Origin: Rivularia sp. MS3
GTDB lineage: Bacteria > Cyanobacteriota > Cyanobacteriia > Cyanobacteriales > Nostocaceae
Direction: 5' to 3'
Length of the DNA: 64,000 nt
Assembly (NCBI GenBank): GCA_019192545.1
Contig: JAHCMI010000009.1
Span: 1-64,000, forward strand
Shown: positions 9,032 through 18,260 of the stretch, piece by piece
How positions within the stretch are numbered: the stretch's first letter is position 1
Layout of the letters: each line of letters begins with the position of its first letter
The notes under the pieces: generated by a model
Seen by the model: only the letters and a program-made list of their open reading frames with translations
Told to the model about the DNA's origin: nothing
Databases searched by the model: none
Program-made: the position numbers and the translations under genes

Positions 9032-9831
9032 TTTTGTTAATGTTACTTCTACATTTACAATGAAGTAATAATGCACCGCGACTAATAATTAGTTGGGTGC
9101 ATCATTTTTGTAAAAAGCGTCCTAAAAGCTTGAGACACTTATTATTACTGAAAACTAGCCGAATTTAGGAACAGAAGGGAGGAAAGGAGAATCAACTCCT
9201 AAATTACTAATATCATATAAAGAGTTCATGCAATAAAAATATAAATTTACAAAAGATATATTTTTACGAATTTTTGGTAAATCTTTAGATATTTTCGATA
9301 TTCAATTTAGCAGAATCAATGTCTATACTAGGCTATTTAATACTTTCATCATGATTTATTTATCTAAGCTATATAAAAAATATTTGGTTGGGGATTAATA
9401 TTTTTATAACAATATTTTATTTTGTACTCGCTGTCAATGATAATTTTATCTCTTTATGTAGGTAAATTTTATAAATTAACAGGTAACTTGTAATTAATAA
9501 CAATTAGTTTTCAGCTATATAGCGAGCAATGATTTAAAGATAATCTTTAATATTTATATTAATAAATTATATGAAATAGCTGAATGATAGTAGGTTAATG
9601 ATAATAAATACCAATTGCTAAATTACAAAAAAAATATAGCGGTTTGGCCGTTGGATGAAATACAGATTTACCTCACCCCCTTCCCCTCTTCTTACTAAGG
9701 AGAGGGGAAGGGGGTGAGGTAAAAAATGTAGTGGACTCAACTGAAATTCGCTATATATTTCATGTCACAGCAACTAATGACATTTATGTTGCAATACCAT
9801 ATTTTTTCGGAATTAATTTGTAATTAATTAT
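9032..9831. other. Intergenic region, AT-rich, with one repeat element
   Basis: No gene is seen between the Cache-like protein and sbcD. The only clear structure is the element at 9634-9756. The remainder is very AT-rich with no convincing ORF, terminator or RNA fold. Confidence 0.55.
9634..9756. repeat. CCTCACCCC hairpin element, copy 2 (best preserved)
   Basis: The terminal inverted repeat ATATAGCG (9634-9641) / CGCTATAT (9749-9756) encloses a perfect 20-bp stem: 9670-9689 (ACCTCACCCCC...) pairs with 9701-9720. The right arm reads GTAGTGGACTCAACTGAAA. It matches copies at 5115 and 37568, indicating a dispersed non-autonomous family. Confidence 0.75.
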
Positions 9832-11142
9832 TTATAATAAACGTAACTGTTTATTTTCGTTATTTGCAGTATTTTGTGCTGGTGAATTACTTTTCTCCTC
9901 TATAGAATCAAGTAGGTCGTCATCATCTTCTCCTAATAGATTATGTGCTGCTTGTAACATAGAATCAGCTATATCCTGGAGGTCTTCTCGATTATTTAGA
10001 TAAGTTTTTAATGCTTCCATTGGATCTATGCTACTGCTAGCGCTCAATTCTGGAACGCGGGGGCGAGCTAACTGGCTTACTAATTCTGGGTGAATAGTAT
10101 AAGTATGGGCTAAGCTCAATATTTCCTGCAACGAAGAGTTATCAATTAAATCTAACTGTTCCGAACGCAGCTTGTAAACTAACCTCACAACTGCATCTTC
10201 AATATTGTTTTTGGCTACAGATTTAGCGATCGCTGCGAGTGGATCTTCAGTTTTTGACACGTCTACTTCGATAGTGCGAAAACTGCGAACTGCTAAAGGA
10301 CAAAATTCCCATTTAGCGCTGCCCGATTCGACTTCTACCATTACATAACCTTTATCTTCCTTTTCTTCGCTAAAATCAACTCGTTCGATGCTTCCGGGGT
10401 ATATAACCGGCGGTTTGTTAGATTTATTCAAATTTTGGTGTCGATGGACATGTCCTAAAGCGACATAATCAAAACAAGGACGTGTAAGTAAAGATAAAGG
10501 AAGAGTGAAACCTTTGCCCACAGCTAAAAACCGCTCTGCTCCCAAATTTGCTTTATCAGCCATTAAATGGGCTAAAAGCACAATGGGTATATCCGGATCG
10601 AGACGACGGATTTCTGCTTCTAGCACAACTTGCAAACGTTCGGTTAATAACTGATTGATTTCCCCAAGGGATAAACCTTGAGTTTCTTGACGAGTCATTA
10701 AAGCAGAACGAGTTAACCAAGGTAAAGTAATTACCTGTACTTCACCGCTACGAGTTTGAATATTATGCGTATCTAAAGTATCTCCGACAATAACTCCAGG
10801 AACCCCTAAAGTACGGTAAATACATAAGCTTGCTCCCCCTTGCCCTTGAGAATGCTGATCGTGATTGCCCACAAGTAAAACAGTAGGTATCCGAGCATCC
10901 ACCAAGCGGCGAAATTGACTAGCAAAAGCCTGCTGTACGTAGGGCGGGGGTGTTGCATCGGGAAAAGCATCCCCACCAAATAACACCAAATCTACTTCTG
11001 CTTCGATAGCGCGATCGATGCATACAGATAAAGTCGTGACAAAATCTTCCAATCGCGTATTTAATCCAGTTTCCGGATTGATGCGTCCGTGAGTGAAACC
11101 GCTTCCCATATGAATATCGGAAAGATGTAAGATTTTAATCAT
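9832..11142 (-). CDS. sbcD: SbcD/Mre11-type DNA double-strand break repair nuclease
   Basis: Metallophosphoesterase subunit of the SbcCD complex, which opens hairpins and processes double-strand breaks. 436 residues. Mre11 motifs appear in order: LSDIHMG (residues 7-13), FGGDAFPDATPP, LLVGNHDQHS, LLAHLMAD and LGHVHRHQ, which supply the two-metal site ligands. The C-terminal region is acidic (LLGEDDDDLLDS). sbcC is not adjacent, which is common in cyanobacteria. It starts at the ATG at 11142 and is followed by a long intergenic gap, so it is probably monocistronic. Confidence 0.92.
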   Translation of the reverse strand: MIKILHLSDIHMGSGFTHGRINPETGLNTRLEDFVTTLSVCIDRAIEAEVDLVLFGGDAFPDATPPPYVQQAFASQFRRLVDARIPTVLLVGNHDQHSQGQGGASLCIYRTLGVPGVIVGDTLDTHNIQTRSGEVQVITLPWLTRSALMTRQETQGLSLGEINQLLTERLQVVLEAEIRRLDPDIPIVLLAHLMADKANLGAERFLAVGKGFTLPLSLLTRPCFDYVALGHVHRHQNLNKSNKPPVIYPGSIERVDFSEEKEDKGYVMVEVESGSAKWEFCPLAVRSFRTIEVDVSKTEDPLAAIAKSVAKNNIEDAVVRLVYKLRSEQLDLIDNSSLQEILSLAHTYTIHPELVSQLARPRVPELSASSSIDPMEALKTYLNNREDLQDIADSMLQAAHNLLGEDDDDLLDSIEEKSNSPAQNTANNENKQLRLL

Positions 11143-11163
11143 GATTAGTTATTAGTTGATAGT

Positions 11164-11206
11164 GGTTAGTAGTTAGGAGTTAAGAGTTAGAAGTTAAGAG
11201 TTAGTT
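11164..11206. repeat. Heptamer short tandem repeat
   Basis: Tandem GTTAGTAGTTAGGAGTTAAG-like units with a period near seven, an STRR of the kind common in filamentous cyanobacteria. Just upstream of sbcD. Confidence 0.7.
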
Positions 11207-11305
11207 GTTTAATGAATCAGAAAATATTAATCTCAATAAATTATAGTTTTAAATTTATAACTATATTTTCATACCATTCCACCAAATTATCAATAAATAG
11301 AAATT

Positions 11306-11330
11306 AAAAAGACGTTGCACTGCAACGTCC
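11306..11330 (-). terminator. Probable intrinsic terminator downstream of cysH
   Basis: GACGTTGCA (11311-11319) pairs with TGCAACGTC (11321-11329). Read on the minus strand the stem is followed by TTTTTAATT, the layout of a rho-independent terminator, about 105 bp past the cysH stop. The same GACGTTG stem recurs at 60958-60981, and an AGAGACGT variant at 43996-44025. Confidence 0.55.
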
Positions 11331-11437
11331 ACACAATTGTTTTTATGTACCATCATTCATTCATACAAAGCGGTACAATTTTTCATCCAAAATCCAAAAT
11401 TATAATTTCTAACTCCTAACCTTTGACCTTTAACTTT

Positions 11438-12160
11438 CTAAATATGAATTCCACATTCAGTTTTACCGCTACCGCGCCATCTGCCATCGCGTTCGCTTTC
11501 ACCTTCAGCAACTTTAGTAGTGATAGGCTCATCACCAATGCTGGGATAACCTTGGTCGTGTAAAGGATTGTAAATAACTTTGTGTTCTTCAACAAAATCC
11601 CATGTTTCTTTACGAGTCCAGGTAGCCAAAGGATTAATTTTAAGACGACCTTTTTTATCTAATTCAAAAATTGGCATACTTGCACGAGTTGGGGCTTGAT
11701 CTCTTCTGCGTCCGGTAATCCAAGCAACAGTATCAAGTTCGTCTAAACCTCTTTGCAAAGGTTCTATTTTAGTAACGTCGTGGAATTTTGCAATATCTTT
11801 ATCCCAAAGCTCTTCGCCGTATTTAGCAGTAAAAGCTTCGCGGCTATCTACTTCCTCATTTTTATAAATTTTCAAATTAACGTTATACAACTGTTTTACT
11901 TTTTCCACCAATTCTAAAGTCTCGCGGAAGTGAAACAGCGTATCGAGAAAAATAACGGGTGTTTGCTGCTTAAGTTCGCGATAGAGAATGTCGGTAATGA
12001 CAATATCATCTACATTAAAAGCACTAGTTTGCACTAATCCAGTAGAAATATTCTCCGCAGACCATGCCAAAATTTCTCTTGGATGGGCAGTTTCATATTT
12101 TTGGTTTAATTCTTCCAAATTGAAATCGCTAGATTTGGTAGATGCGGTAGAAGTAGTCAT
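11438..12160 (-). CDS. cysH: Phosphoadenylyl-sulfate (PAPS) reductase
   Basis: Reduces PAPS to sulfite using thioredoxin, in assimilatory sulfate reduction in the cytoplasm. 240 residues. It shows the nucleotide-binding PAPS reductase fold (DTLFHFRETLELVEKV), TGRRRDQAPTRASMP, and the C-terminal catalytic ECGIH motif at the very end. The paired-cysteine 4Fe-4S motifs of APS reductases are absent, which favours PAPS over APS as substrate. It starts at the ATG at 12160. Neighbours are unrelated and it has its own likely terminator. Confidence 0.94.
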   Translation of the reverse strand: MTTSTASTKSSDFNLEELNQKYETAHPREILAWSAENISTGLVQTSAFNVDDIVITDILYRELKQQTPVIFLDTLFHFRETLELVEKVKQLYNVNLKIYKNEEVDSREAFTAKYGEELWDKDIAKFHDVTKIEPLQRGLDELDTVAWITGRRRDQAPTRASMPIFELDKKGRLKINPLATWTRKETWDFVEEHKVIYNPLHDQGYPSIGDEPITTKVAEGESERDGRWRGSGKTECGIHI

Positions 12161-12242
12161 GACAATTAATCGCTCAAATGCTTATATACCAAGGATAAAG
12201 TAATTTTACCGCACAAAGGCACATATTCCGGTCGGGATTTAG

Positions 12243-12286
12243 CAGTTAACAGCGAACAGTTAACAGTGAACAGTGAGCAGTTACCA
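12243..12286. repeat. Heptamer short tandem repeat
   Basis: Imperfect tandem array of AGTTAAC/AGTGAAC/AGTGAGC heptamers upstream of cysH. The same units recur at 16100-16140, 38575-38640, 39085-39127 and elsewhere in this window. Confidence 0.75.
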
Positions 12287-12517
12287 AAAATTTTTAGTCG
12301 TTTTAACTAATTGATGAGACTTAACCAAACGGTATATTTTGTTGTAGGGTGCTTGTACACTGACTGCCAATTGAACGTAATAATCAGGCAATTAATAATC
12401 AGGCAATTAGTGTACGGCACCATCCGAGTCTTGTGACAGTTACATAAGTCCTGTGAATATTACTCCACTACATCAATTATGACTAAGTGTTTAAATTAAA
12501 ACGAAGGAAGAAGGTTG

Positions 12518-12582
12518 GAATTAAGATAGGGATTTGACCCCAACTTAATTCTTGCACCGTATGACGGTGGGGTATTAAACCC
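12518..12582 (+). ncRNA. Candidate structured RNA: three adjacent hairpins
   Basis: Stem 1: GAATTAAG (12518-12525) pairs with CTTAATTC (12544-12551) and encloses GGG/CCC (12529-12531, 12538-12540). Stem 2: CACCGT (12555-12560) pairs with ACGGTG (12564-12569). Stem 3: GGGT (12570-12573) pairs with ACCC (12579-12582). No known RNA family was recognised. It lies about 170 nt upstream of the small ORF at 12749 and could be a leader, a small RNA or a decayed repeat. The strand is assumed. Confidence 0.3.
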
Positions 12583-12748
12583 ATATGTCTAAGTTAAATT
12601 TTTATATAGCTAACTAATTACTGTTGACTGCTCGCTATCATAATTGCTAAGTAAGTTTACGTAATTTTAAGATTTAATATGATTTTGTAGATAATTATAC
12701 GGAAAATTGGTAGTGTGGGAAAAGTTTAAAGTAAAAGGGTTATGAAAT

Positions 12749-12853
12749 ATGAAGGAATCAAAAGCTCCTAATGCACTCAAAGAATCCTTACTTATGGGTG
12801 TTTTTGTAATGATTACTGGCGCGAGTGTAATCACTATCATGAACATGTTTTAA
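12749..12853 (+). CDS. Putative 34-residue single-helix membrane peptide
   Basis: Short ORF with a polar start MKESKAPNALKES, one hydrophobic stretch LLMGVFVMITGASVITIM and a short tail. This is the layout of the many tiny membrane proteins of cyanobacterial thylakoid complexes, although no known subunit was matched. AAAGGG about ten bases upstream may serve as ribosome-binding site. A clean intrinsic terminator (12892-12919) follows 39 bp after the stop, which supports a short transcript ending here. Still a prediction. Confidence 0.45.
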   Translation: MKESKAPNALKESLLMGVFVMITGASVITIMNMF

Positions 12854-12891
12854 GATAAAGAAAATATTTTCGTTTAATATAAATTGATATT

Positions 12892-12919
12892 ACCCCGCTC
12901 ATCACTGAGAGGGGTTTTA
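12892..12919 (+). terminator. Intrinsic terminator after the 34-residue ORF
   Basis: ACCCCGCTC (12892-12900) and GAGAGGGGT (12907-12915) form a GC-rich stem with loop ATCACT, followed by TTTTAA on the plus strand. Confidence 0.6.
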
Positions 12920-13017
12920 AATTTTGGATTGTGGATTTTAGCAAAAGATAATTTGTTTTGATGTTTATAGGAATAACCGCAACCGGCACATTCCTATTTA
13001 CAATTACTAATTTCCGA

Positions 13018-16000
13018 TTATTTATGAACAATAGGAATCTCAATAATAAAACTTGTTCCTTTTTTAACTACAGAATCGCAAAACAACTTGCCAGCGTGTT
13101 TCTCTGTAATAATTTGATAGCTTATTGATAAACCTAAACCCGTACCTTTGCCTACTTCTTTAGTAGTGAAAAAAGGATTAAACAGTTTAGGTATAATATT
13201 TGAAGGAATGCCGGAGCCGTTATCGGAAATGCAAATTTGAGCAGTATTTTTAGCAATTTTTTGGGTTAAGATCGTAATTTTGGCCTTAAAACTGTTATTT
13301 CCGTATATTTGTTCTTCTAAAGCATCAATTGCATTAACTAAGATATTCATAAATACTTGATTTAACTGAGAAGGGTAGCATTCAATTAAAGGAAGATTAC
13401 CGTATTCTTTAATTACCGCAATACCAGAAAAATTATTTTTCGGCTTTAAACGGTTTTGTAAAATCATTAATGTAGATTCTAATCCTTCGTGGATATTTAC
13501 TTGCTTAAATTCAGCTTCATCTAAGCGTGAAAAATTGCGTAATGATAAAACGATTTCTCGGATACGTCTCGTACCTTCTTCCATTGAACGAATAATATTT
13601 TGCAAATCAATTTTGAGAAAATCTAGTTCTATATTGTCAATTTCTTCTTGAATTTCTGCTTCTGGATTTGGGTAATACTTTTGGTAAAGCTCTGTAAGCC
13701 GAATTAAGTCTTGGCTGTATTCGTTAATGAAAGAAACATTTGCATGAATAAAATTTGCAGGGTTATTAATTTCATGAGCAACCCCTGCTACCATTTGTCC
13801 TAAACCGGACATTTTTTCAGTTTGAATCAGTTGAGCTTGAGTTTCTTGCAATTTTTTGAGAGTATTTTCTAACTCAATAGCTTTTTGCTGTGCCTTGATT
13901 TCTGCTTGTTTGCGTTTGGTGATATCGGTTGCGACACCTAGTGATTGTTTAACCGTACCATCTTCTTTACGATTAAAAACCATTTGTCGATTATAAAACC
14001 AGTGCCATTCTTCATTTGAATCTTTGAGACGATATTCAAATTCTAAAATATCTCCATCAGCAGCAGCAAGCATTTTTTGCTGTTGAGCAACAATTTTATC
14101 TAAGTCTTCTCGATGAGTTCTTTCAAACATTCGTTCGTCTATAGAAGCTAGAATATCTTTTTGCAAGTAGCCTAAAAAACTCACAGCTTCTTTATTAATA
14201 TAAATCGTTTTTTGTTTTTCAAAATCGTAGATATAAAGAAAGTTAGGAGAATAATCTGTAATACTTTGAATAAAGTGCTGACTTGCTCTAAGTTCTTCTT
14301 CTGCTTGCTTGCGTTCGGTAATATTTAAAGTAGTTCCTATCAATCGATAAACTTTTCCTTGACTATCTTTGATTGGATTAAGAGTCGTCAAAAAACACAT
14401 TTCTTGTTCTTGCAACATCAAATTTTCTTCATAAGTAATAGCCTTACCAGCTTCTATACATTTTTTGCATCTTTGATATATATTTGCTGCTGCTTGGGCA
14501 CCAAATATTTCTTGTACTGTTTTACCAATAACTTCAGCAGCAGGTAAGCCCATGATTCGCAGTCCGAAAGAATTGATGCCTACACAATGTAATTTGTCAT
14601 CTTCAAGATCGAGAACGTATATATTATGTTCCAATCCATCATAAATACTGCGTAAAAATTGCTCTTGTTCTCGTAATTTAGCTTCAGTTTTTTTGTGTTC
14701 CGAAATATCAATTACGCAACCGAACCATAGTATAGAATTATCCGCTTGTAATTCTGGCTTCGCAATACCTTTTAACCATTTATGTTTATTGCTATCGGTA
14801 ATAATTCGCCACTCATGTTCCCAATTTCTTAAAGTTTGAGCAGAAGCTGTAATACTTGCTTGTACTTTAGGAAGATCGTCGGGATGGACACCATTAAATA
14901 ATAGGTAGCTATTTTGCGGTATTGTTAATTGTGATGGTTTAATTTCAAAAATGTCTTCACACCCCGAAGAAACATAAGGAAATGACATTGTCTCGTCGGA
15001 ATGTAAACAAAATTCGTAAATCATTCCCGGTACGTTATCTGTCAGTTTTTTTAATCTTGCTTCAGCTTGATAAAGTGCGGTGGTACGTTGCTCAACTCTT
15101 GCTTCTAATTCTTCATTAAGCTGATGAAGTGCATCTTCAGTTTGTTTGCGCCGAGTAATATCAACTATGCAGCCATCCCACACAGTAGAGTTATCTGCTT
15201 GTAAATGGGGCTTTGAAATACCTTTTAACCATTTTTGCTTACCACTCGGAGTTTTTATCCGCCATTCATATTCCCAATTTTGCGAAGTTTGAGCAGAATT
15301 TGCAATTGCCTGTTTTAATTTTGGTAAATCATCGGGATGAACCATTGTAAATACTGACTCGGCATCGTCATATATTTTTTGCGGTTCAATTTCCCAAATG
15401 TCTCGACAGCCAGAAGAAACGTAGGGAAAAGACATCCTACCATCGGGGTTTAGTTGAAACTGATAAATCATCCCCGGTACGTTATCTGCTAATCGAGAAA
15501 GGCGATTTTCTGTTTCACGTAACTTTGCTGTACGTCTTTCAACCCTCGCTTCTAATGTCTCGTTTAATTTTTTGAGGTTTTCTTCTACTTGTTTTCTTTC
15601 GGTAATGTTTTCGTAAGTACCAAAAATTCCTACTACATTACCTTCACCATCCCGCAGAGGAATTTTATTTGTATCTAACCAGAAAAGATTTCCATCTGCT
15701 TGAACTTGAGTTTCAATAATATTGATTTCGGGTACACCATTATCCATAACCCGCTTATCGCATTCCCTAAAAAAATCCGATTCCTCTTTAGTCCAAGGTA
15801 AATCGTAATCGTTTTTACCTATTATATTTTCCGGTTCATCAACACTAGCATCTTCAGCAAAATTGCGATTACAGCCTAAAAAAACCGAATTCCGATCTTT
15901 CCAGAATACCGAATGGGGGATATTATCAACCGTAAGTTGAAATAATTGTTGTGACCATTTTAATTCTGCTTTTAGCTGCTGATTTTCTTGCTTAAGGGAT

Positions 16001-16041
16001 TCATAAATACTTTTATCAATAGTGATAAAATTTTCATTCAT
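13018..16041 (-). CDS. Sensor histidine kinase with five PAS domains
   Basis: Soluble two-component kinase of 1007 residues; no membrane helix is seen. PAS domains begin near residues 28, 180, 328, 462 and 590, most followed by the PAC ending (N/D)ITERK. PAS2 and PAS3 are close copies (both open RL..L.DNVPGMIY) and are separated by coiled coils L(E)ARVE.RT. The phosphoacceptor is in VAGVAHEINNPANFI (His near residue 756), and the ATPase region carries DNGSGIP, FNPFFTTKEVGKGTGLGLSI. The class with HEINNP is that of NtrB/cyanobacterial Hik kinases. No response regulator is adjacent. The ligand is unknown. Confidence 0.9.
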   Translation of the reverse strand: MNENFITIDKSIYESLKQENQQLKAELKWSQQLFQLTVDNIPHSVFWKDRNSVFLGCNRNFAEDASVDEPENIIGKNDYDLPWTKEESDFFRECDKRVMDNGVPEINIIETQVQADGNLFWLDTNKIPLRDGEGNVVGIFGTYENITERKQVEENLKKLNETLEARVERRTAKLRETENRLSRLADNVPGMIYQFQLNPDGRMSFPYVSSGCRDIWEIEPQKIYDDAESVFTMVHPDDLPKLKQAIANSAQTSQNWEYEWRIKTPSGKQKWLKGISKPHLQADNSTVWDGCIVDITRRKQTEDALHQLNEELEARVEQRTTALYQAEARLKKLTDNVPGMIYEFCLHSDETMSFPYVSSGCEDIFEIKPSQLTIPQNSYLLFNGVHPDDLPKVQASITASAQTLRNWEHEWRIITDSNKHKWLKGIAKPELQADNSILWFGCVIDISEHKKTEAKLREQEQFLRSIYDGLEHNIYVLDLEDDKLHCVGINSFGLRIMGLPAAEVIGKTVQEIFGAQAAANIYQRCKKCIEAGKAITYEENLMLQEQEMCFLTTLNPIKDSQGKVYRLIGTTLNITERKQAEEELRASQHFIQSITDYSPNFLYIYDFEKQKTIYINKEAVSFLGYLQKDILASIDERMFERTHREDLDKIVAQQQKMLAAADGDILEFEYRLKDSNEEWHWFYNRQMVFNRKEDGTVKQSLGVATDITKRKQAEIKAQQKAIELENTLKKLQETQAQLIQTEKMSGLGQMVAGVAHEINNPANFIHANVSFINEYSQDLIRLTELYQKYYPNPEAEIQEEIDNIELDFLKIDLQNIIRSMEEGTRRIREIVLSLRNFSRLDEAEFKQVNIHEGLESTLMILQNRLKPKNNFSGIAVIKEYGNLPLIECYPSQLNQVFMNILVNAIDALEEQIYGNNSFKAKITILTQKIAKNTAQICISDNGSGIPSNIIPKLFNPFFTTKEVGKGTGLGLSISYQIITEKHAGKLFCDSVVKKGTSFIIEIPIVHK

Positions 16042-16099
16042 TGTAAAAATGGGATTTTAAAGAATAAATAGCCTTCAATATTTATAGTTCCCAATTTTC

Positions 16100-16140
16100 A
16101 GTTAACAGTGAGCAGTTAACAGTGAACAGCGAGCAGTTTT
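16100..16140. repeat. Heptamer short tandem repeat
   Basis: AGTTAACAGTGAGCAGTTAAC-type heptamers between the PAS kinase and the glutaredoxin gene, directly followed by the CCCTATGCCCAATTCCCCATG repeat. Confidence 0.7.
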
Positions 16141-16177
16141 CAATGCCCTATGCCCAATTCCCCATGCCCTAATAATT

Positions 16178-16444
16178 ATGAAACTAATCTTATACAGTAA
16201 GCCGGGATGTCATTTATGCGAGGGTTTGCAGGAAAAGTTAGAAACTATACTGCAAACTCAAGATTTTGCTGCTCTCGATTTAGAGGTGCGAGATATTACC
16301 ACTCGCGAAGATTGGTTTGCTGCTTATCAGTATGAAGTACCCGTACTTTGTGTAGCAAAAGATGATAGTTTGCAAACAATTCCCCGCCCTTCTCCCCGTA
16401 CTTCGGTTAGTCAGTTAGAAAAAACTCTCCGGAAGTATATTTAA
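16178..16444 (+). CDS. Glutaredoxin-like protein (DUF836 family)
   Basis: Small thiol-redox protein of 88 residues with thioredoxin fold. It opens MKLILYSKPGCHLCEGL, where C10-x-x-C13 is the redox centre, and has the cis-proline region YEVPVLCV and the helix TSVSQLEKTLRKYI. This matches the glutaredoxin 2-like/DUF836 family found beside cell-wall genes in cyanobacteria. It is 66 bp upstream of murE on the same strand, so the two probably form an operon. The physiological partner is unknown. Confidence 0.85.
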   Translation: MKLILYSKPGCHLCEGLQEKLETILQTQDFAALDLEVRDITTREDWFAAYQYEVPVLCVAKDDSLQTIPRPSPRTSVSQLEKTLRKYI

Positions 16445-16510
16445 GTGTTTGTATATCGTGAAAAATGTTGCAGAATAAGCGCAAGCAATGCGTGTGACGA
16501 GGATGACGAA

Positions 16511-18031
16511 ATGAAACTGCGTGAATTACTAGGTGCTATTGATAGTTTGTCCCAATTACCACAACATCCCGCAATGGATGCCGAGGTAAAGGGTTTGACA
16601 ACAAATTCCCATGCTACTAATGTCGGGGATGTGTTTATTGGAATGCCGGGTACGCGAGTTGATGGCGGAGATTTTTGGGAAAGCGCGATTAAAGCTGGCG
16701 CGATCGCTGCTGTAATTTCTCCCCAAGCTGCCGAAAAGTATCCTCCCCTGGCTCCTCCTTATCAAGAAGGAGTTGACGGAAATGCTCCTTTGGTTATTGT
16801 GGCGGCTGATATGACAAAAGCCTGCGCTCAGCTAGCTGCGGCTTTTTACGATTATCCCGGACATAAATTACAGTTAATTGGGGTTACTGGAACTAACGGT
16901 AAAACTACTACCAGCCATTTAATTGAATATTTTCTAGGGCAAGCTGAGCTACCAGCTGCTTTGATGGGAACTTTGTATACCCGTTGGAAGGGTTTTGTTC
17001 AAACTGCTGCTTACACTACTCCGTTTGCGGTTGAGTTACAAAAACAATTAAAAGCTGCTCTCGATGCTGGTAATGAGTATGGAACTATGGAAGTGAGTTC
17101 CCATGCTTTGGCACAAGGAAGAGTTTTGGGTTGCAAATTTGATGTTGCTGTATTTACCAATTTGACTCAAGATCACCTTGATTACCACAAGGATATGGAA
17201 GATTATTTTGCCGCTAAGAGCCTACTATTTGGTTCCGATTATCTTACCGGCAGAGCAATAATTAACGCTGATGACGTTTATGGTAAGCGATTAATAAAAT
17301 CTTTAAGTGATAGCAAGGTATGGAGTTACAGCGTTAATGATTCTACTGCTGACTTATACATGAGCGGGTTGAATTACGAACCTAATGGAGTTAACGGCAC
17401 TTTACATACTCCAGAAGGTGAAGTAGCTTTTAATTCGCCTCTTGTAGGACAGTTTAATCTAGAAAATTTACTTGCCGCTGTAGGAGCCGTTTTACACTTC
17501 GGTGTAGATTTACAATTAATAGCTGCGGCTATACCCGAATTTGAGGGAGTTCCCGGACGTATGGAAAGAGTACAAATTAGCTCAAACCAAGATGTCAGCG
17601 TCATCGTAGATTATGCTCATACTCCCGATAGTTTGGAAAATTTATTAAAAGCATCGCGCCCATTTATTCCGGGTAAAATGATTTGCGTATTTGGTTGCGG
17701 TGGAGATAGAGACAAAACCAAGCGTCCTAAAATGGGTAAAATCGCCGCTGAGAAAGCCGATTTAGCCGTAGTCACTTCCGATAATCCCCGCACTGAAGAT
17801 CCAGAAGCCATTTTACAGGATGTTTTAACTGGAATTCCCGATACAGTAAAGCCAATGGTGATTGGCGATAGAGCCACCGCTATCCGTACTGCAATTATGG
17901 AAGCAAAATCCGGAGACGGAATACTATTAGCCGGTAAAGGACACGAAGATTATCAAATACTCGGTACCGAAAAAATACATTTTGATGACAGAGAACACGC
18001 TCGGGAAGCTTTAGAGCAAAGAATGAAGTAG
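16511..18031 (+). CDS. murE: UDP-MurNAc-L-Ala-D-Glu:meso-diaminopimelate ligase
   Basis: Adds meso-diaminopimelate to UDP-MurNAc-dipeptide in cytoplasmic peptidoglycan synthesis, using ATP. 506 residues from the ATG at 16511, which has GAGG about 10 bases upstream; the in-frame GTG at 16445 directly after the glutaredoxin stop gives a non-conserved extension. The Mur ligase P-loop GVTGTNGKTTTSH lies near residue 123. The DAP-specifying DNPRTEDP motif is near residue 424, and HEDYQ and FDDREHAREAL near the end are typical. It follows the glutaredoxin-like gene. Confidence 0.95.
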   Translation: MKLRELLGAIDSLSQLPQHPAMDAEVKGLTTNSHATNVGDVFIGMPGTRVDGGDFWESAIKAGAIAAVISPQAAEKYPPLAPPYQEGVDGNAPLVIVAADMTKACAQLAAAFYDYPGHKLQLIGVTGTNGKTTTSHLIEYFLGQAELPAALMGTLYTRWKGFVQTAAYTTPFAVELQKQLKAALDAGNEYGTMEVSSHALAQGRVLGCKFDVAVFTNLTQDHLDYHKDMEDYFAAKSLLFGSDYLTGRAIINADDVYGKRLIKSLSDSKVWSYSVNDSTADLYMSGLNYEPNGVNGTLHTPEGEVAFNSPLVGQFNLENLLAAVGAVLHFGVDLQLIAAAIPEFEGVPGRMERVQISSNQDVSVIVDYAHTPDSLENLLKASRPFIPGKMICVFGCGGDRDKTKRPKMGKIAAEKADLAVVTSDNPRTEDPEAILQDVLTGIPDTVKPMVIGDRATAIRTAIMEAKSGDGILLAGKGHEDYQILGTEKIHFDDREHAREALEQRMK

Positions 18032-18260
18032 TTTTAGGTAATAGGGAATTGGTAATAGGTAATGAGGGACATATTAACCCAAGTTGCTATTCCTAACTCA
18101 ATGCCCAATTCCCAATCCCCGATTACCAATTACCCAATTACCTATTTTTAATTTTCTATCTTTTTGTAAAAAAATCACACTTAGGGGGGAGAATCTAAGA
18201 AAGTATTATTTATTGCTAGATACTTCTTAGGTTTTCCTTCTTTTGTTTTCTCTAGTTGTT

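Larger units (their letters stand above)
12161..12748. other. Intergenic region with heptamer repeats and a structured stretch
   Basis: No ORF over about 25 codons with support. It contains a GTTAACAGTGAACAGTGAGC heptamer array (12243-12286), a fragment TTGTAGGGTGC of a dispersed repeat (12342-12352), and three consecutive hairpins at 12518-12582 described separately. Confidence 0.55.
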
